This document shows positions 1-5,507 of a DNA stretch of 5,507 bases, piece after piece. Positions within the stretch are counted from its first letter, which is position 1, and every line of letters starts with the position of its first letter. Under the pieces are notes generated by a model that worked only from the letters and a program-made list of their open reading frames with translations, was not told the DNA's origin and searched no databases. This stretch comes from Candidatus Tharpella sp. Its GTDB lineage: Bacteria > Desulfobacterota > Anaeroferrophillalia > Anaeroferrophillales > Tharpellaceae. Location of the stretch: assembly GCA_021163565.1 (NCBI GenBank), contig JAGGTT010000056.1, forward strand, positions 1 through 5,507, given 5' to 3'. A program made the position numbers and the translations under genes.

Positions 1-577
1 AAATTCCGGCAAAAGGAATCTGCGGAGCTTTGGTAAAGAGCTGCGGCATCACCATATCACTGAAAAGATGATGCATTCCATTCACCGGGTCACAAACCGA
101 CATCGCCCCGAAGGTATCGCCATGATAGCCCTGACGCAGAGACAGAACCCGTTTTTTCTCTGGTTTACCCAGTGAAGACCAGTACTGCAGCGCCATTTTG
201 AGTGCGACTTCCACCGCAACCGAACCTGAATCTGAAAAGAAAACCTTATCCAGCCCGGGCGGGGTCATTGCCAACAGTTTTTCGGCCAGCAGAACCGCCG
301 GTTCATGGGTCAGGCCACCAAACATGACATGGGCCATATCCTGCAACTGCGAGGTAAGCGCCGTATTGAGCCGGGGATGGTTGTAGCCGTGAATAACCGC
401 CCACCAAGAAGACATTCCATCTATCAGCTCCCGGCCATCATGCAGCGTCAGACGCGTACCCGACGCCGATTTCACGACATAGGGCGCAATTGGAAGCGGA
501 GCTGCCGCATAGGGATGCCAGAGAACCTCGGCATCACGCTTAACCAGATCATCATAGTAATTACTTGTAGAAGACAA
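1..577 (-). CDS. bioA: Adenosylmethionine-8-amino-7-oxononanoate aminotransferase (DAPA synthase), N-terminal part
   Basis: This PLP enzyme transfers the amino group of S-adenosylmethionine to 8-amino-7-oxononanoate, giving 7,8-diaminononanoate, the penultimate intermediate of biotin synthesis; it acts in the cytoplasm. Only the first 192 residues are present, and the gene continues past the left edge (E. coli BioA is 429 aa). Visible family signatures are WHPY near residue 20, [15 protein letters not shown] at 54-68 (the tandem Trp of the substrate pocket), HVMFGGLTH at 83-91, the PLP phosphate-binding [11 protein letters not shown] at 115-125, and [14 protein letters not shown] at 151-164 with the Tyr that stacks on PLP. 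The PLP lysine lies outside the window. The start is probably TTG at 577-575: no ATG lies in frame before residue 55, and a weak AGG (586-584) sits 6 bases upstream. The gene begins 14 bases after the speD stop, so translation is probably coupled. The family call is secure; the start is less so. Confidence 0.93.
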   Translation of the reverse strand, partial: MSSTSNYYDDLVKRDAEVLWHPYAAAPLPIAPYVVKSASGTRLTLHDGRELIDGMSSWWAVIHGYNHPRLNTALTSQLQDMAHVMFGGLTHEPAVLLAEKLLAMTPPGLDKVFFSDSGSVAVEVALKMALQYWSSLGKPEKKRVLSLRQGYHGDTFGAMSVCDPVNGMHHLFSDMVMPQLFTKAPQIPFAGI

Positions 578-591
578 AATAAACCTGTTCT

Positions 592-972
592 CTATTTTCT
601 CCGGCCCAGCCGGCCGCTGGCATCGCGGTCCCCGCCGCGCTCAATCTCTCGCACTTCAAACTCTTCTGCCGCAAAAGCCTGTTTCAGGTAATTGTGCGCC
701 TGCCAGTAGTCGATACCCGGGCCGCAGGTAAAGAAATCAACCGCCGCGTAACCGTGTTCCGGCCAGGTATGAATAGCCAGATGAGATTCGGCCACCACCA
801 CTACACCACTAATGCCATGCGGCTGAAAACGATGAAAGACCGACTCTACAATTGTCGCCCCGGAAACCCGGGCCGCCTCTTTCATAAAGGCTTCAATCGA
901 TGCTAAATCATCAAGCACTTTTTCATCACACGAAAAAAGCTCAAGCAGCATGTGTCGACCCAGTACTTCCAT
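592..972 (-). CDS. speD: S-adenosylmethionine decarboxylase proenzyme (bacterial class 1B)
   Basis: The proenzyme cleaves itself to form a pyruvoyl cofactor and decarboxylates S-adenosylmethionine, supplying the aminopropyl donor for spermidine synthesis. The 126-residue length fits the short SpeD/SpeH class typified by Thermotoga maritima. The self-cleavage motif [11 protein letters not shown] spans 62-72: cleavage falls between Glu62 and Ser63, Ser63 becomes the pyruvoyl group, and His68 is the processing residue. FFTCG at 81-85 carries the catalytic Cys83. The N-terminal [13 protein letters not shown] and the [19 protein letters not shown] block also fit. The C-terminus is an Arg/Gly-rich tail that looks poorly conserved. 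Two adjacent ATG codons occur (975-973 and 972-970). I chose the second because the AAGGG at 983-979 is then 6 bases away and the active-site numbering matches the family; starting one codon earlier is possible. No spermidine synthase gene is in the window. The stop is TAG. Confidence 0.96.
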   Translation of the reverse strand: MEVLGRHMLLELFSCDEKVLDDLASIEAFMKEAARVSGATIVESVFHRFQPHGISGVVVVAESHLAIHTWPEHGYAAVDFFTCGPGIDYWQAHNYLKQAFAAEEFEVREIERGGDRDASGRLGRRK

Positions 973-978
973 CATCTA

Positions 979-983
979 CCCTT
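979..983 (-). promoter_or_regulatory. Ribosome binding site of speD
   Basis: AAGGG read on the minus strand, within an A-rich stretch. It lies 3 bases from the first ATG (975) and 6 bases from the second (972), which favours the second as the start. Its GGGU is complementary to the ACCC in the loop of the predicted leader hairpin around 1041-1046. Confidence 0.6.
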
Positions 984-1019
984 TTTATCTCACCGAACTC
1001 AGCTGAAAAGAAATGAATT

Positions 1020-1075
1020 TTGACTAAGACTTCTCAATGCGGGTTTGCACTAATGAGTTTCACCTGACAAGTCAA
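1020..1075 (-). promoter_or_regulatory. Candidate structured 5' leader of speD
   Basis: Read in the direction of speD, the segment has nested complementary pieces. TTGACT (1075-1070) pairs with AGTCAA (1025-1020). CTCA (1057-1054) pairs with TGAG (1036-1033). GTGC (1050-1047) pairs with GCAT (1040-1037) through one G-U wobble, closing a hexaloop AAACCC (1046-1041). A three-base bulge (1053-1051) separates the two inner helices. An alternative outer pairing, GACTT (1073-1069) with AAGTC (1032-1028), would compete with the first. The wobble pair forms only in the minus-strand RNA, which fits a speD leader rather than a comM element. I do not recognise a named riboswitch. The pairings are seen by eye; any regulatory role is inference. 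Confidence 0.33.
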
Positions 1076-1090
1076 CAAACTTTTTTCACC

Positions 1091-1120
1091 TTGACATTAT
1101 CCTTAGAGTCGCGAGATAGT
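1091..1120 (+). promoter_or_regulatory. Candidate sigma-70 promoter for comM
   Basis: A perfect -35 TTGACA (1091-1096) is followed after 18 bases by GATAGT (1115-1120), which matches TATAAT at four of six positions. Transcription would begin near 1127 and leave a leader of about 70 bases before the comM ATG. No other plus-strand pair in the gap looks as good. Confidence 0.5.
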
Positions 1121-1125
1121 AGAAA
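1096..1125 (-). promoter_or_regulatory. Candidate sigma-70 promoter for speD-bioA
   Basis: On the minus strand GATAAT (1101-1096) matches the -10 consensus at five of six positions. The best upstream hexamer at an 18-base spacing is TTTCTA (1125-1120), only three of six. Transcription would start near 1089, just upstream of the leader stem-loop, leaving a leader of about 115 bases. The element overlaps the comM promoter almost entirely. The weak -35 makes this tentative; an activator or a different start point is possible. Confidence 0.35.
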
Positions 1126-1195
1126 CGATCCATAATTACCAGTAAACTTGGATAACCAGATAGCACCTCTTTTGCAGACAACCGAGTAATAGAAA

Positions 1196-2740
1196 ATGTT
1201 TACAACTATTAACAGCGCCTCCTTAGCAGGCATCAAAGCTCTGCCGATAGAGGTTGAGGTCGATGTCGCCCGTGGCCTGCCCAATTTTGTCGTTGTCGGC
1301 CTGGCTGACAGCGCTATCAAGGAAAGTAAGGAGAGGATTCGCGCGGCTATCAAAAATTGCGGTTTCAAATTTCCGCCGCGCCGGATAACCATCAACCTGG
1401 CCCCGGCCGATTTGAAAAAAGAGGGCACTGCCCTTGATCTTCCGGCCGCCCTCGGAATTATCGCCAGCGATCTGCCGGAGCTAAGAGAGAGCGTAATCTT
1501 AAAAGACTATCTTTTCTGCGGTGAGCTTTCTCTCGATGGCCGGGTCAAAGAGATCCGCGGCGCCCTGGCAATCGCGCTCACAGCCCGGGAAAGCGGACAC
1601 CGGGGTATATTCCTGCCCCGAGCCAATGCGGCAGAAGCCGCCGCCATCTCTGAAATCGAGATCATCGCGGTTGAAACTCTATCTGAAACCCTGGAAATAA
1701 TCCAGGGTAAGATTCCCCGTCCTGAACGCCCTGATAACCTTTCACAACCAGACAGTCTAAACTGTGAGCATCTGGATTTTGCCGATGTCCGGGGTCAGGC
1801 TCAAGCAAAAAGAGCCCTTGAAATCGCGGCGGCCGGAAATCACAACCTGCTCTTTATCGGGCCACCCGGCAGCGGCAAAACCATGCTCGCAAAACGTCTG
1901 CCCTCGATCCTGCCGACTCTGACTTTTGAAGAATCTTTAGAAACCACGATTATTCACAGTGTTGCCGGCCTGATCATGCCCGGCCAGGGGCTTATTCGGG
2001 AACGTCCCTTCCGCCAACCCCATCATACAATCTCGGATGTCGCATTGATCGGCGGCGGCCCCCAGCCCCGGCCCGGCGAAGTCACTCTGGCCCATAACGG
2101 CATCCTCTTTCTCGATGAATTTCCTGAATTTCGTCGTTCCGCCCTTGAGGTTCTGCGGCAACCGCTGGAGAGCCGCAATATCACCATTGCCAGAGCTCAG
2201 GCTCAAGCCATTTTCCCCGCTGATTTTGTCCTGATTACCGCCATGAATCCCTGCCCCTGCGGCCACTATGGCGATCCAACTCATGAATGTATCTGCAGCG
2301 CCTCTCAGATCCAACGCTACCGCCAGAAAATCTCCGGGCCACTGCTCGACCGCATTGATCTCCATATTGAAGTTCCGGCGGTAGCCACCAAAGAGCTGAT
2401 TGATCCGGTCCACAATAACCGTGAAGAGAGTTCCAAAACCATCCGCCACCGGGTCTTAACGGCCCGCAAGATTCAGTTAAAACGCCTGAAAGATTATTCC
2501 CCGCGACACAATGCCGCCTTAAGCGATAAGAATCTGAAAAGATTCTGCCGGCTTGACCGTGACTGCCGCGACCTTCTCCGAACCGCCATGGATCGTTTAG
2601 GTTTAAGTGCCAGAGCTTACAGCCGTATTTTAAAAGTCGCCCGAACTATCGCTGATCTAAAAGAACAGCCAGATATCGCCACAACTGACATAGCTGAGGC
2701 GATTCAGTTCCGTTCACTAGACCGGCGCCTGATATTATAG
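1196..2740 (+). CDS. comM: YifB/ComM family Mg-chelatase-like AAA+ ATPase
   Basis: ComM is a hexameric AAA+ helicase; in naturally transformable gammaproteobacteria it promotes branch migration during integration of incoming DNA. The family is widespread, and its role in other bacteria is less clear. The protein has 514 residues, close to the usual length. Residues 1-170 form the Lon-S16-like ChlI domain (SASLAGIKALPIEVEVDVARG, VGLADSAIKESKERIRAAI, with APADLKKEGTALDLPAALG at 69-87). The AAA+ core follows: Walker A GPPGSGKT at 222-229, RPFRQPHHTISD at 270-281, Walker B GILFLDEFPEF at 302-312, and NPCPCGHYGD at 351-360 with a second Cys pair at 365 and 367. LLDRIDLHIEVP at 383-394 contains the likely Arg finger. 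Mg_chelatase_C spans about 403-510 (SARAYSRILKVARTIADL). The ATG start fits the family N-terminus, but only a weak GAG (1184-1186) precedes it. The stop is TAG, with an in-frame TGA 10 codons later. It leads a probable three-gene operon; no other competence gene is present. Confidence 0.95.
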   Translation: MFTTINSASLAGIKALPIEVEVDVARGLPNFVVVGLADSAIKESKERIRAAIKNCGFKFPPRRITINLAPADLKKEGTALDLPAALGIIASDLPELRESVILKDYLFCGELSLDGRVKEIRGALAIALTARESGHRGIFLPRANAAEAAAISEIEIIAVETLSETLEIIQGKIPRPERPDNLSQPDSLNCEHLDFADVRGQAQAKRALEIAAAGNHNLLFIGPPGSGKTMLAKRLPSILPTLTFEESLETTIIHSVAGLIMPGQGLIRERPFRQPHHTISDVALIGGGPQPRPGEVTLAHNGILFLDEFPEFRRSALEVLRQPLESRNITIARAQAQAIFPADFVLITAMNPCPCGHYGDPTHECICSASQIQRYRQKISGPLLDRIDLHIEVPAVATKELIDPVHNNREESSKTIRHRVLTARKIQLKRLKDYSPRHNAALSDKNLKRFCRLDRDCRDLLRTAMDRLGLSARAYSRILKVARTIADLKEQPDIATTDIAEAIQFRSLDRRLIL

Positions 2741-2764
2741 CAATGCCTCAAACTTGCAGACTTT

Positions 2765-2769
2765 AAGGA
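2765..2769 (+). promoter_or_regulatory. Ribosome binding site deciding the start of the flavin oxidoreductase
   Basis: AAGGA lies 11 bases before the ATG at 2781. The longer reading from a TTG at 2754 has no ribosome binding site, would place this AAGGA inside the coding region, and adds nine residues that do not belong to the family N-terminus. The spacing is on the long side. Confidence 0.6.
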
Positions 2770-2780
2770 TTGAATTAACC

Positions 2781-3872
2781 ATGAGCAACCAACCTTTTTC
2801 CCCGATCAACCTCGGATCCCTTACCCTGAAAAACCGCTTCGTTCGTTCCGCGACCTGGGATGGTATGAGTTTCAATGACGGCACTTTTAGTCCGGCTCAA
2901 GTTAAACTCTACCAACACCTGAGTGTGGGTGGAGCCGGGCTTTTAACCACCGGCTATATCGCGGTGACACCACCGGGGCGCCGCAACCTGGAACAAAATC
3001 TTCTCTGTGAACCCCGACATCAACAATCACTTAAAAAGTTAGTCGAGGTGGTCAAAAGAGAAGATGTAGCTCTGCTGGCACAACTGGTACACTGCGGCGG
3101 ACTGGCTAAATCCCAGACTACCGGACAGCCGACCGTCGCTCCGAGCGCCAACCTGGAACCACTTTTTGAAGAAACCCCGAAAGCCTTAAGCGTGACGGAG
3201 ATTAAGGACCTGACCATAAAGTTTGCTGAAGCTGCCGCCCGGGCCCGGGAAGCCGGCTGCGACGGGGTCCAGATTCACGCCGCCCACGGCTACTTGATCA
3301 GTCAGTTTCTATCACCTTTTTCCAACCAACGCGATGACGACTACGGCGGCAATCTCGAAAACCGGGGTCGTTTTTTAATTGCTGTCTATGAAAAAGTCAG
3401 GGAGTACACCGGGGATGATTTCATCATTACCATTAAGATCAACGGCTCCGACTATTTTGACAATGGCCTTGAGTGCGCAGAGAGTCTTGAGATAACCCGA
3501 CAGCTCGCCGAGCGCGGTCTTGTCGGGGTTGAGGTCAGCGGCGGCAGCCAGATCTCCAAACCGCTGACCCCGATACCCCAGAAGATTGAGGCGGGTGTCA
3601 ACGAGGTTCCTTTCCGTAATGAAATCTTATCCTTTGTTGAATCTCTGACCATTCCCGTAGCTGCCGTCGGAGGAATTCGCTCCTTTGCAACCGCAGAAGA
3701 ATTAATCGCTCAAGGGATATCCCTGATTTCTCTCTGCCGCCCTCTTATCCGTGAGCCGGATCTTATCAACCACTGGCAAAAGGGTCATTACGAACCTTCC
3801 GACTGCAACTCCTGCAACCGCTGTTTCATCCCGGCTTTCAAGGGCAAGGGGATCAAATGTTTGAAAAAATAG
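2781..3872 (+). CDS. Old Yellow Enzyme family NADH:flavin oxidoreductase, single domain, with C-terminal Cys cluster
   Basis: This is an FMN-binding TIM barrel of the Old Yellow Enzyme / YqjM type, 363 residues. Such enzymes reduce activated C=C bonds with NAD(P)H; the substrate here cannot be told. Visible motifs are FSPINLGSLTLKNRFVRSAT at 6-25, QLVHCGG at 101-107, the substrate-binding pair His166/His169 in VQIHAAHGYLISQFLSP, then SNQRDDDYGGNLENRGRF at 181-198, and the FMN phosphate site VGGIRS (296-301) with CRPLIREPDL (319-328). The position after NRFVRSA is Thr-Trp rather than the Cys of YqjM. The chain ends in Cys342, Cys345, Cys348 and Cys360 (CxxCxxC-x11-C), close to the 4Fe-4S ligand pattern of 2,4-dienoyl-CoA reductase (CxxCxxxC-x11-C). 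The FAD/NADPH domain that follows in that enzyme is absent. It starts 40 bases after comM and ends 18 bases before hflX. The family is certain; metal binding and physiological role are not. Confidence 0.9.
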   Translation: MSNQPFSPINLGSLTLKNRFVRSATWDGMSFNDGTFSPAQVKLYQHLSVGGAGLLTTGYIAVTPPGRRNLEQNLLCEPRHQQSLKKLVEVVKREDVALLAQLVHCGGLAKSQTTGQPTVAPSANLEPLFEETPKALSVTEIKDLTIKFAEAAARAREAGCDGVQIHAAHGYLISQFLSPFSNQRDDDYGGNLENRGRFLIAVYEKVREYTGDDFIITIKINGSDYFDNGLECAESLEITRQLAERGLVGVEVSGGSQISKPLTPIPQKIEAGVNEVPFRNEILSFVESLTIPVAAVGGIRSFATAEELIAQGISLISLCRPLIREPDLINHWQKGHYEPSDCNSCNRCFIPAFKGKGIKCLKK

Positions 3873-3890
3873 TGCGGTTCACTTAAAAAT

Positions 3891-5507
3891 ATGGAACTCT
3901 ACGGCAACTCCGAAGATCTCAAACCGCGCCAGCGAAAATTTATCCAGCGCCTCTACCGGCGGCGCTCTCTGCCGGAGGAGGTCATCAATCAGGAACTGGC
4001 CCGGCAGCTGAGTCTTTTAAGCCTCGATTGCGGCCGGCAACTCGGTCTGTTACTGAATCGTAAGGGCCTGGTTGAGATGGTCATTGTCGGTGACAGCCAG
4101 GCGATTGCCATCCCCTCCCTGCATCGCTACCGGCTCGGCCACGGCCGTCTGCGCGGCCTGCGCTGTATCCACACCAGCTTCGGGTCTGAGATTCTCAACC
4201 GTGAAGATATTACCGATTTGACCATGCTCCGCCTCGATCTGATGGCTGTAATCAAGGTTGACAGCGTCGGTCTTCCGGAAACAATTGCCATCGGCCATCT
4301 GCAACCCGATACCGGGGCATCAAACCACATCGCCCTACCCCTGACTTCAATCGAAAAAATTGACTTGAACTGTCTCGAGCTTTTCCATGCACTCGAGAGT
4401 TCTGCAGTCACCGAGTTCGCCCACAAGACTACAGGCCGGGAAAATCAGCGGGCAATCATCGTCAGCGTCGGACCGAATGCAGCCAGAACCCTGGACCAAT
4501 CAGTCACCGAGATGACTGAGCTTGCAGAGGCCGCCAAAATCACCGTTGTCGACAGTTTCACCCAGCAACGTAAACTTAATCCCCACATGGCAATCGGTTC
4601 AGGCAAGTTGAAAGAGATAATTATCTCTTCACTGGAACAGGATGTCGATCTTTTGATTTTCGATCATGATTTAAGTCCGACCCAGGTCAACAACCTATCC
4701 CGGCAGACCGACCTAAAAGTCATCGACCGAACCCTGCTGATCCTTGATATCTTTGCCCGGCGGGCGCTGAGCCGCGAAGGAAAACTCAAGGTTGAACTGG
4801 CTCAACTTAAATACCGTCTGCCCCGGATTTCGGACAAGACTACAGCTTTATCCCGTTTGACCGGCGGCATCGGCAGCCGGGGACCGGGTGAAACAACTCT
4901 GGAGATTGATAGAAGACGGATTCGTGAGCGAATTTCAAAACTTGAGAAGAGACTGCAGAAAATGGCCCGGAGCCGGACCAATGCGAGAAAAAAAAGAAAA
5001 AGAAACCAACTGCCGCTGGTCTCAATCGTGGGCTATACCAATGCCGGGAAATCGACTCTGCTCAACATCCTGACCCGCAGTGAAGTTTTTACTGAGAACC
5101 TGCCTTTTGCCACTCTGGATCCAACTTCGCGGCGGCTGCGGCTGCCGCAGGAGCAGGAAATTATCATTACCGACACCGTCGGTTTCATCAAAAAGCTACC
5201 CAAAGATCTGCTCGACGCCTTTCGTACAACCTTAGAAGAGCTCCGTGAAGCCGACCTCCTCCTCCATGTTGTTGACAGCAGCAACAGCGAGGTGAAAGAA
5301 CAGATAGAAACCGTGGAAGAGATCCTAAGAGAACTTAACCTCGATCATATTCCGATATTGACCGTGGCCAACAAAATTGATCTGGTCAACCCGGACATCG
5401 TCCGCTGGCTGACAAAACATTACCGGGCCATTCCGATATCAGCCCGGCGGGCGGAAACCTTGCCGCCATTACTTGAAAGTATCAGAAAAACCCTGAGGTT
5501 CAAACCT
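3891..5507 (+). CDS. hflX: GTPase HflX with long N-terminal extension (3' end outside the window)
   Basis: HflX is a ribosome-associated GTPase that binds the 50S subunit and can split stalled or stressed ribosomes. In all, 539 codons are visible without a stop. Residues 1-185 are an extension absent from E. coli HflX (426 aa in total). The HflX domain proper begins near 187 (RAIIVSVG) and includes IGSGKLKEI at 235-243, LLIFDHDLSPTQVNNLS at 254-270, VIDRTLLILDIFARRA at 277-292, KVELAQLKY at 300-308 and the glycine-rich GGIGSRGPGETTLE at 325-338. A basic coiled linker (339-372) leads to the G domain: G1 GYTNAGKST 381-389, G2 FATLDPT 406-412, G3 DTVGFI 428-433, G4 NKID 494-497, G5 ISA 516-518. 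The G domain is nearly complete, so little may be missing unless an E. coli-like C-terminal domain follows. The ATG at 3891 has no clear ribosome binding site but follows the preceding stop by 18 bases, suggesting re-initiation. No other ATG lies nearby in frame, and the residues after it look family-like. Confidence 0.95.
   Translation, partial: MELYGNSEDLKPRQRKFIQRLYRRRSLPEEVINQELARQLSLLSLDCGRQLGLLLNRKGLVEMVIVGDSQAIAIPSLHRYRLGHGRLRGLRCIHTSFGSEILNREDITDLTMLRLDLMAVIKVDSVGLPETIAIGHLQPDTGASNHIALPLTSIEKIDLNCLELFHALESSAVTEFAHKTTGRENQRAIIVSVGPNAARTLDQSVTEMTELAEAAKITVVDSFTQQRKLNPHMAIGSGKLKEIIISSLEQDVDLLIFDHDLSPTQVNNLSRQTDLKVIDRTLLILDIFARRALSREGKLKVELAQLKYRLPRISDKTTALSRLTGGIGSRGPGETTLEIDRRRIRERISKLEKRLQKMARSRTNARKKRKRNQLPLVSIVGYTNAGKSTLLNILTRSEVFTENLPFATLDPTSRRLRLPQEQEIIITDTVGFIKKLPKDLLDAFRTTLEELREADLLLHVVDSSNSEVKEQIETVEEILRELNLDHIPILTVANKIDLVNPDIVRWLTKHYRAIPISARRAETLPPLLESIRKTLRFKP

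Noticed and set aside
305..906. Plus-strand reading frames of 128 and 70 codons opposite bioA and speD
   Set aside because: They are antisense to clearly conserved bioA and speD coding sequence and encode low-complexity, Arg-rich products without recognisable motifs.
1065..1074. Small palindrome TGACAAGTCA as an operator
   Set aside because: It has only four-base arms and overlaps the outer stem of the candidate speD leader; there is no second copy in the gap to support a repressor site.
976..1075. SAM-II type riboswitch upstream of speD, suggested by the AAAAAGGG before the start codon and the substrate of SpeD
   Set aside because: I could not find the conserved SAM-II pseudoknot core; the helices visible here are arranged differently, so I list only an unclassified structured leader.
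1047..1075. TTGACT on the minus strand at 1075-1070 as a speD -35 element
   Set aside because: The hexamer at 17 bases, TAGTGC, matches the -10 consensus at only two positions, and the GATAAT further upstream is better.
1072..1428. Minus-strand reading frame of 118 codons crossing the intergenic gap and the start of comM
   Set aside because: It has no family resemblance and mostly lies antisense to the strongly conserved comM N-terminus.
1796..2208. Twelve-base direct repeat TCAGGCTCAAGC at about 1796 and 2197
   Set aside because: Both copies encode Gln-Ala-Gln-Ala stretches within comM and are explained by codon choice.
1937..2449. Minus-strand frame of 170 codons inside comM
   Set aside because: It is antisense to the AAA+ core of ComM, whose Walker motifs establish the real frame; no domain is visible in the minus-strand product.
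2754..2780. TTG at 2754 as start of the flavin oxidoreductase
   Set aside because: No ribosome binding site precedes it, and the ATG at 2781 has AAGGA upstream and gives a family-like N-terminus.
4050..4426. Two overlapping minus-strand frames within hflX
   Set aside because: They oppose the continuous HflX frame, overlap one another and show no protein family features.

Overview
The window looks like ordinary chromosome of a Gram-negative bacterium of moderate G+C. The best guess is a Desulfobacterota (deltaproteobacterial) lineage. That rests on the extended N-terminus of the HflX protein and on the 'RSATWDGMS' type of Old Yellow Enzyme, both of which I associate with that group. It is recollection of family style, not a database result. 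No insertion sequences, prophage genes, tRNA/rRNA genes or CRISPR arrays are visible.

Layout: there are two divergent transcription units separated by a 223-base intergenic region. On the minus strand, speD (S-adenosylmethionine decarboxylase proenzyme, 592-972) is followed 14 bases later by bioA (DAPA aminotransferase, start near 577), which runs off the left edge. On the plus strand, comM/yifB (1196-2740), a single-domain Old Yellow Enzyme flavin oxidoreductase with a C-terminal cysteine cluster (2781-3872) and hflX (3891 to beyond 5507) follow with gaps of 40 and 18 bases and no visible terminator. They are probably co-transcribed.

Function: speD and bioA both consume S-adenosylmethionine, one for propylamine donation in spermidine synthesis and one as amino donor in biotin synthesis. 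The plus-strand group combines a DNA branch-migration type AAA+ ATPase, an ene-reductase-like flavoprotein and a ribosome-splitting GTPase. No shared pathway is evident.

The intergenic region is the most interesting non-coding part. Two divergent promoters appear to overlap almost completely (1091-1125), and the speD leader can fold into a nested stem-loop (1020-1075) whose loop is complementary to the speD ribosome binding site. Other points worth a look are the cysteine motif of the flavoprotein, the same-frame amber junction between it and hflX, and the large N-terminal extension of HflX. I see no clear evidence of a wholly new multi-gene system.
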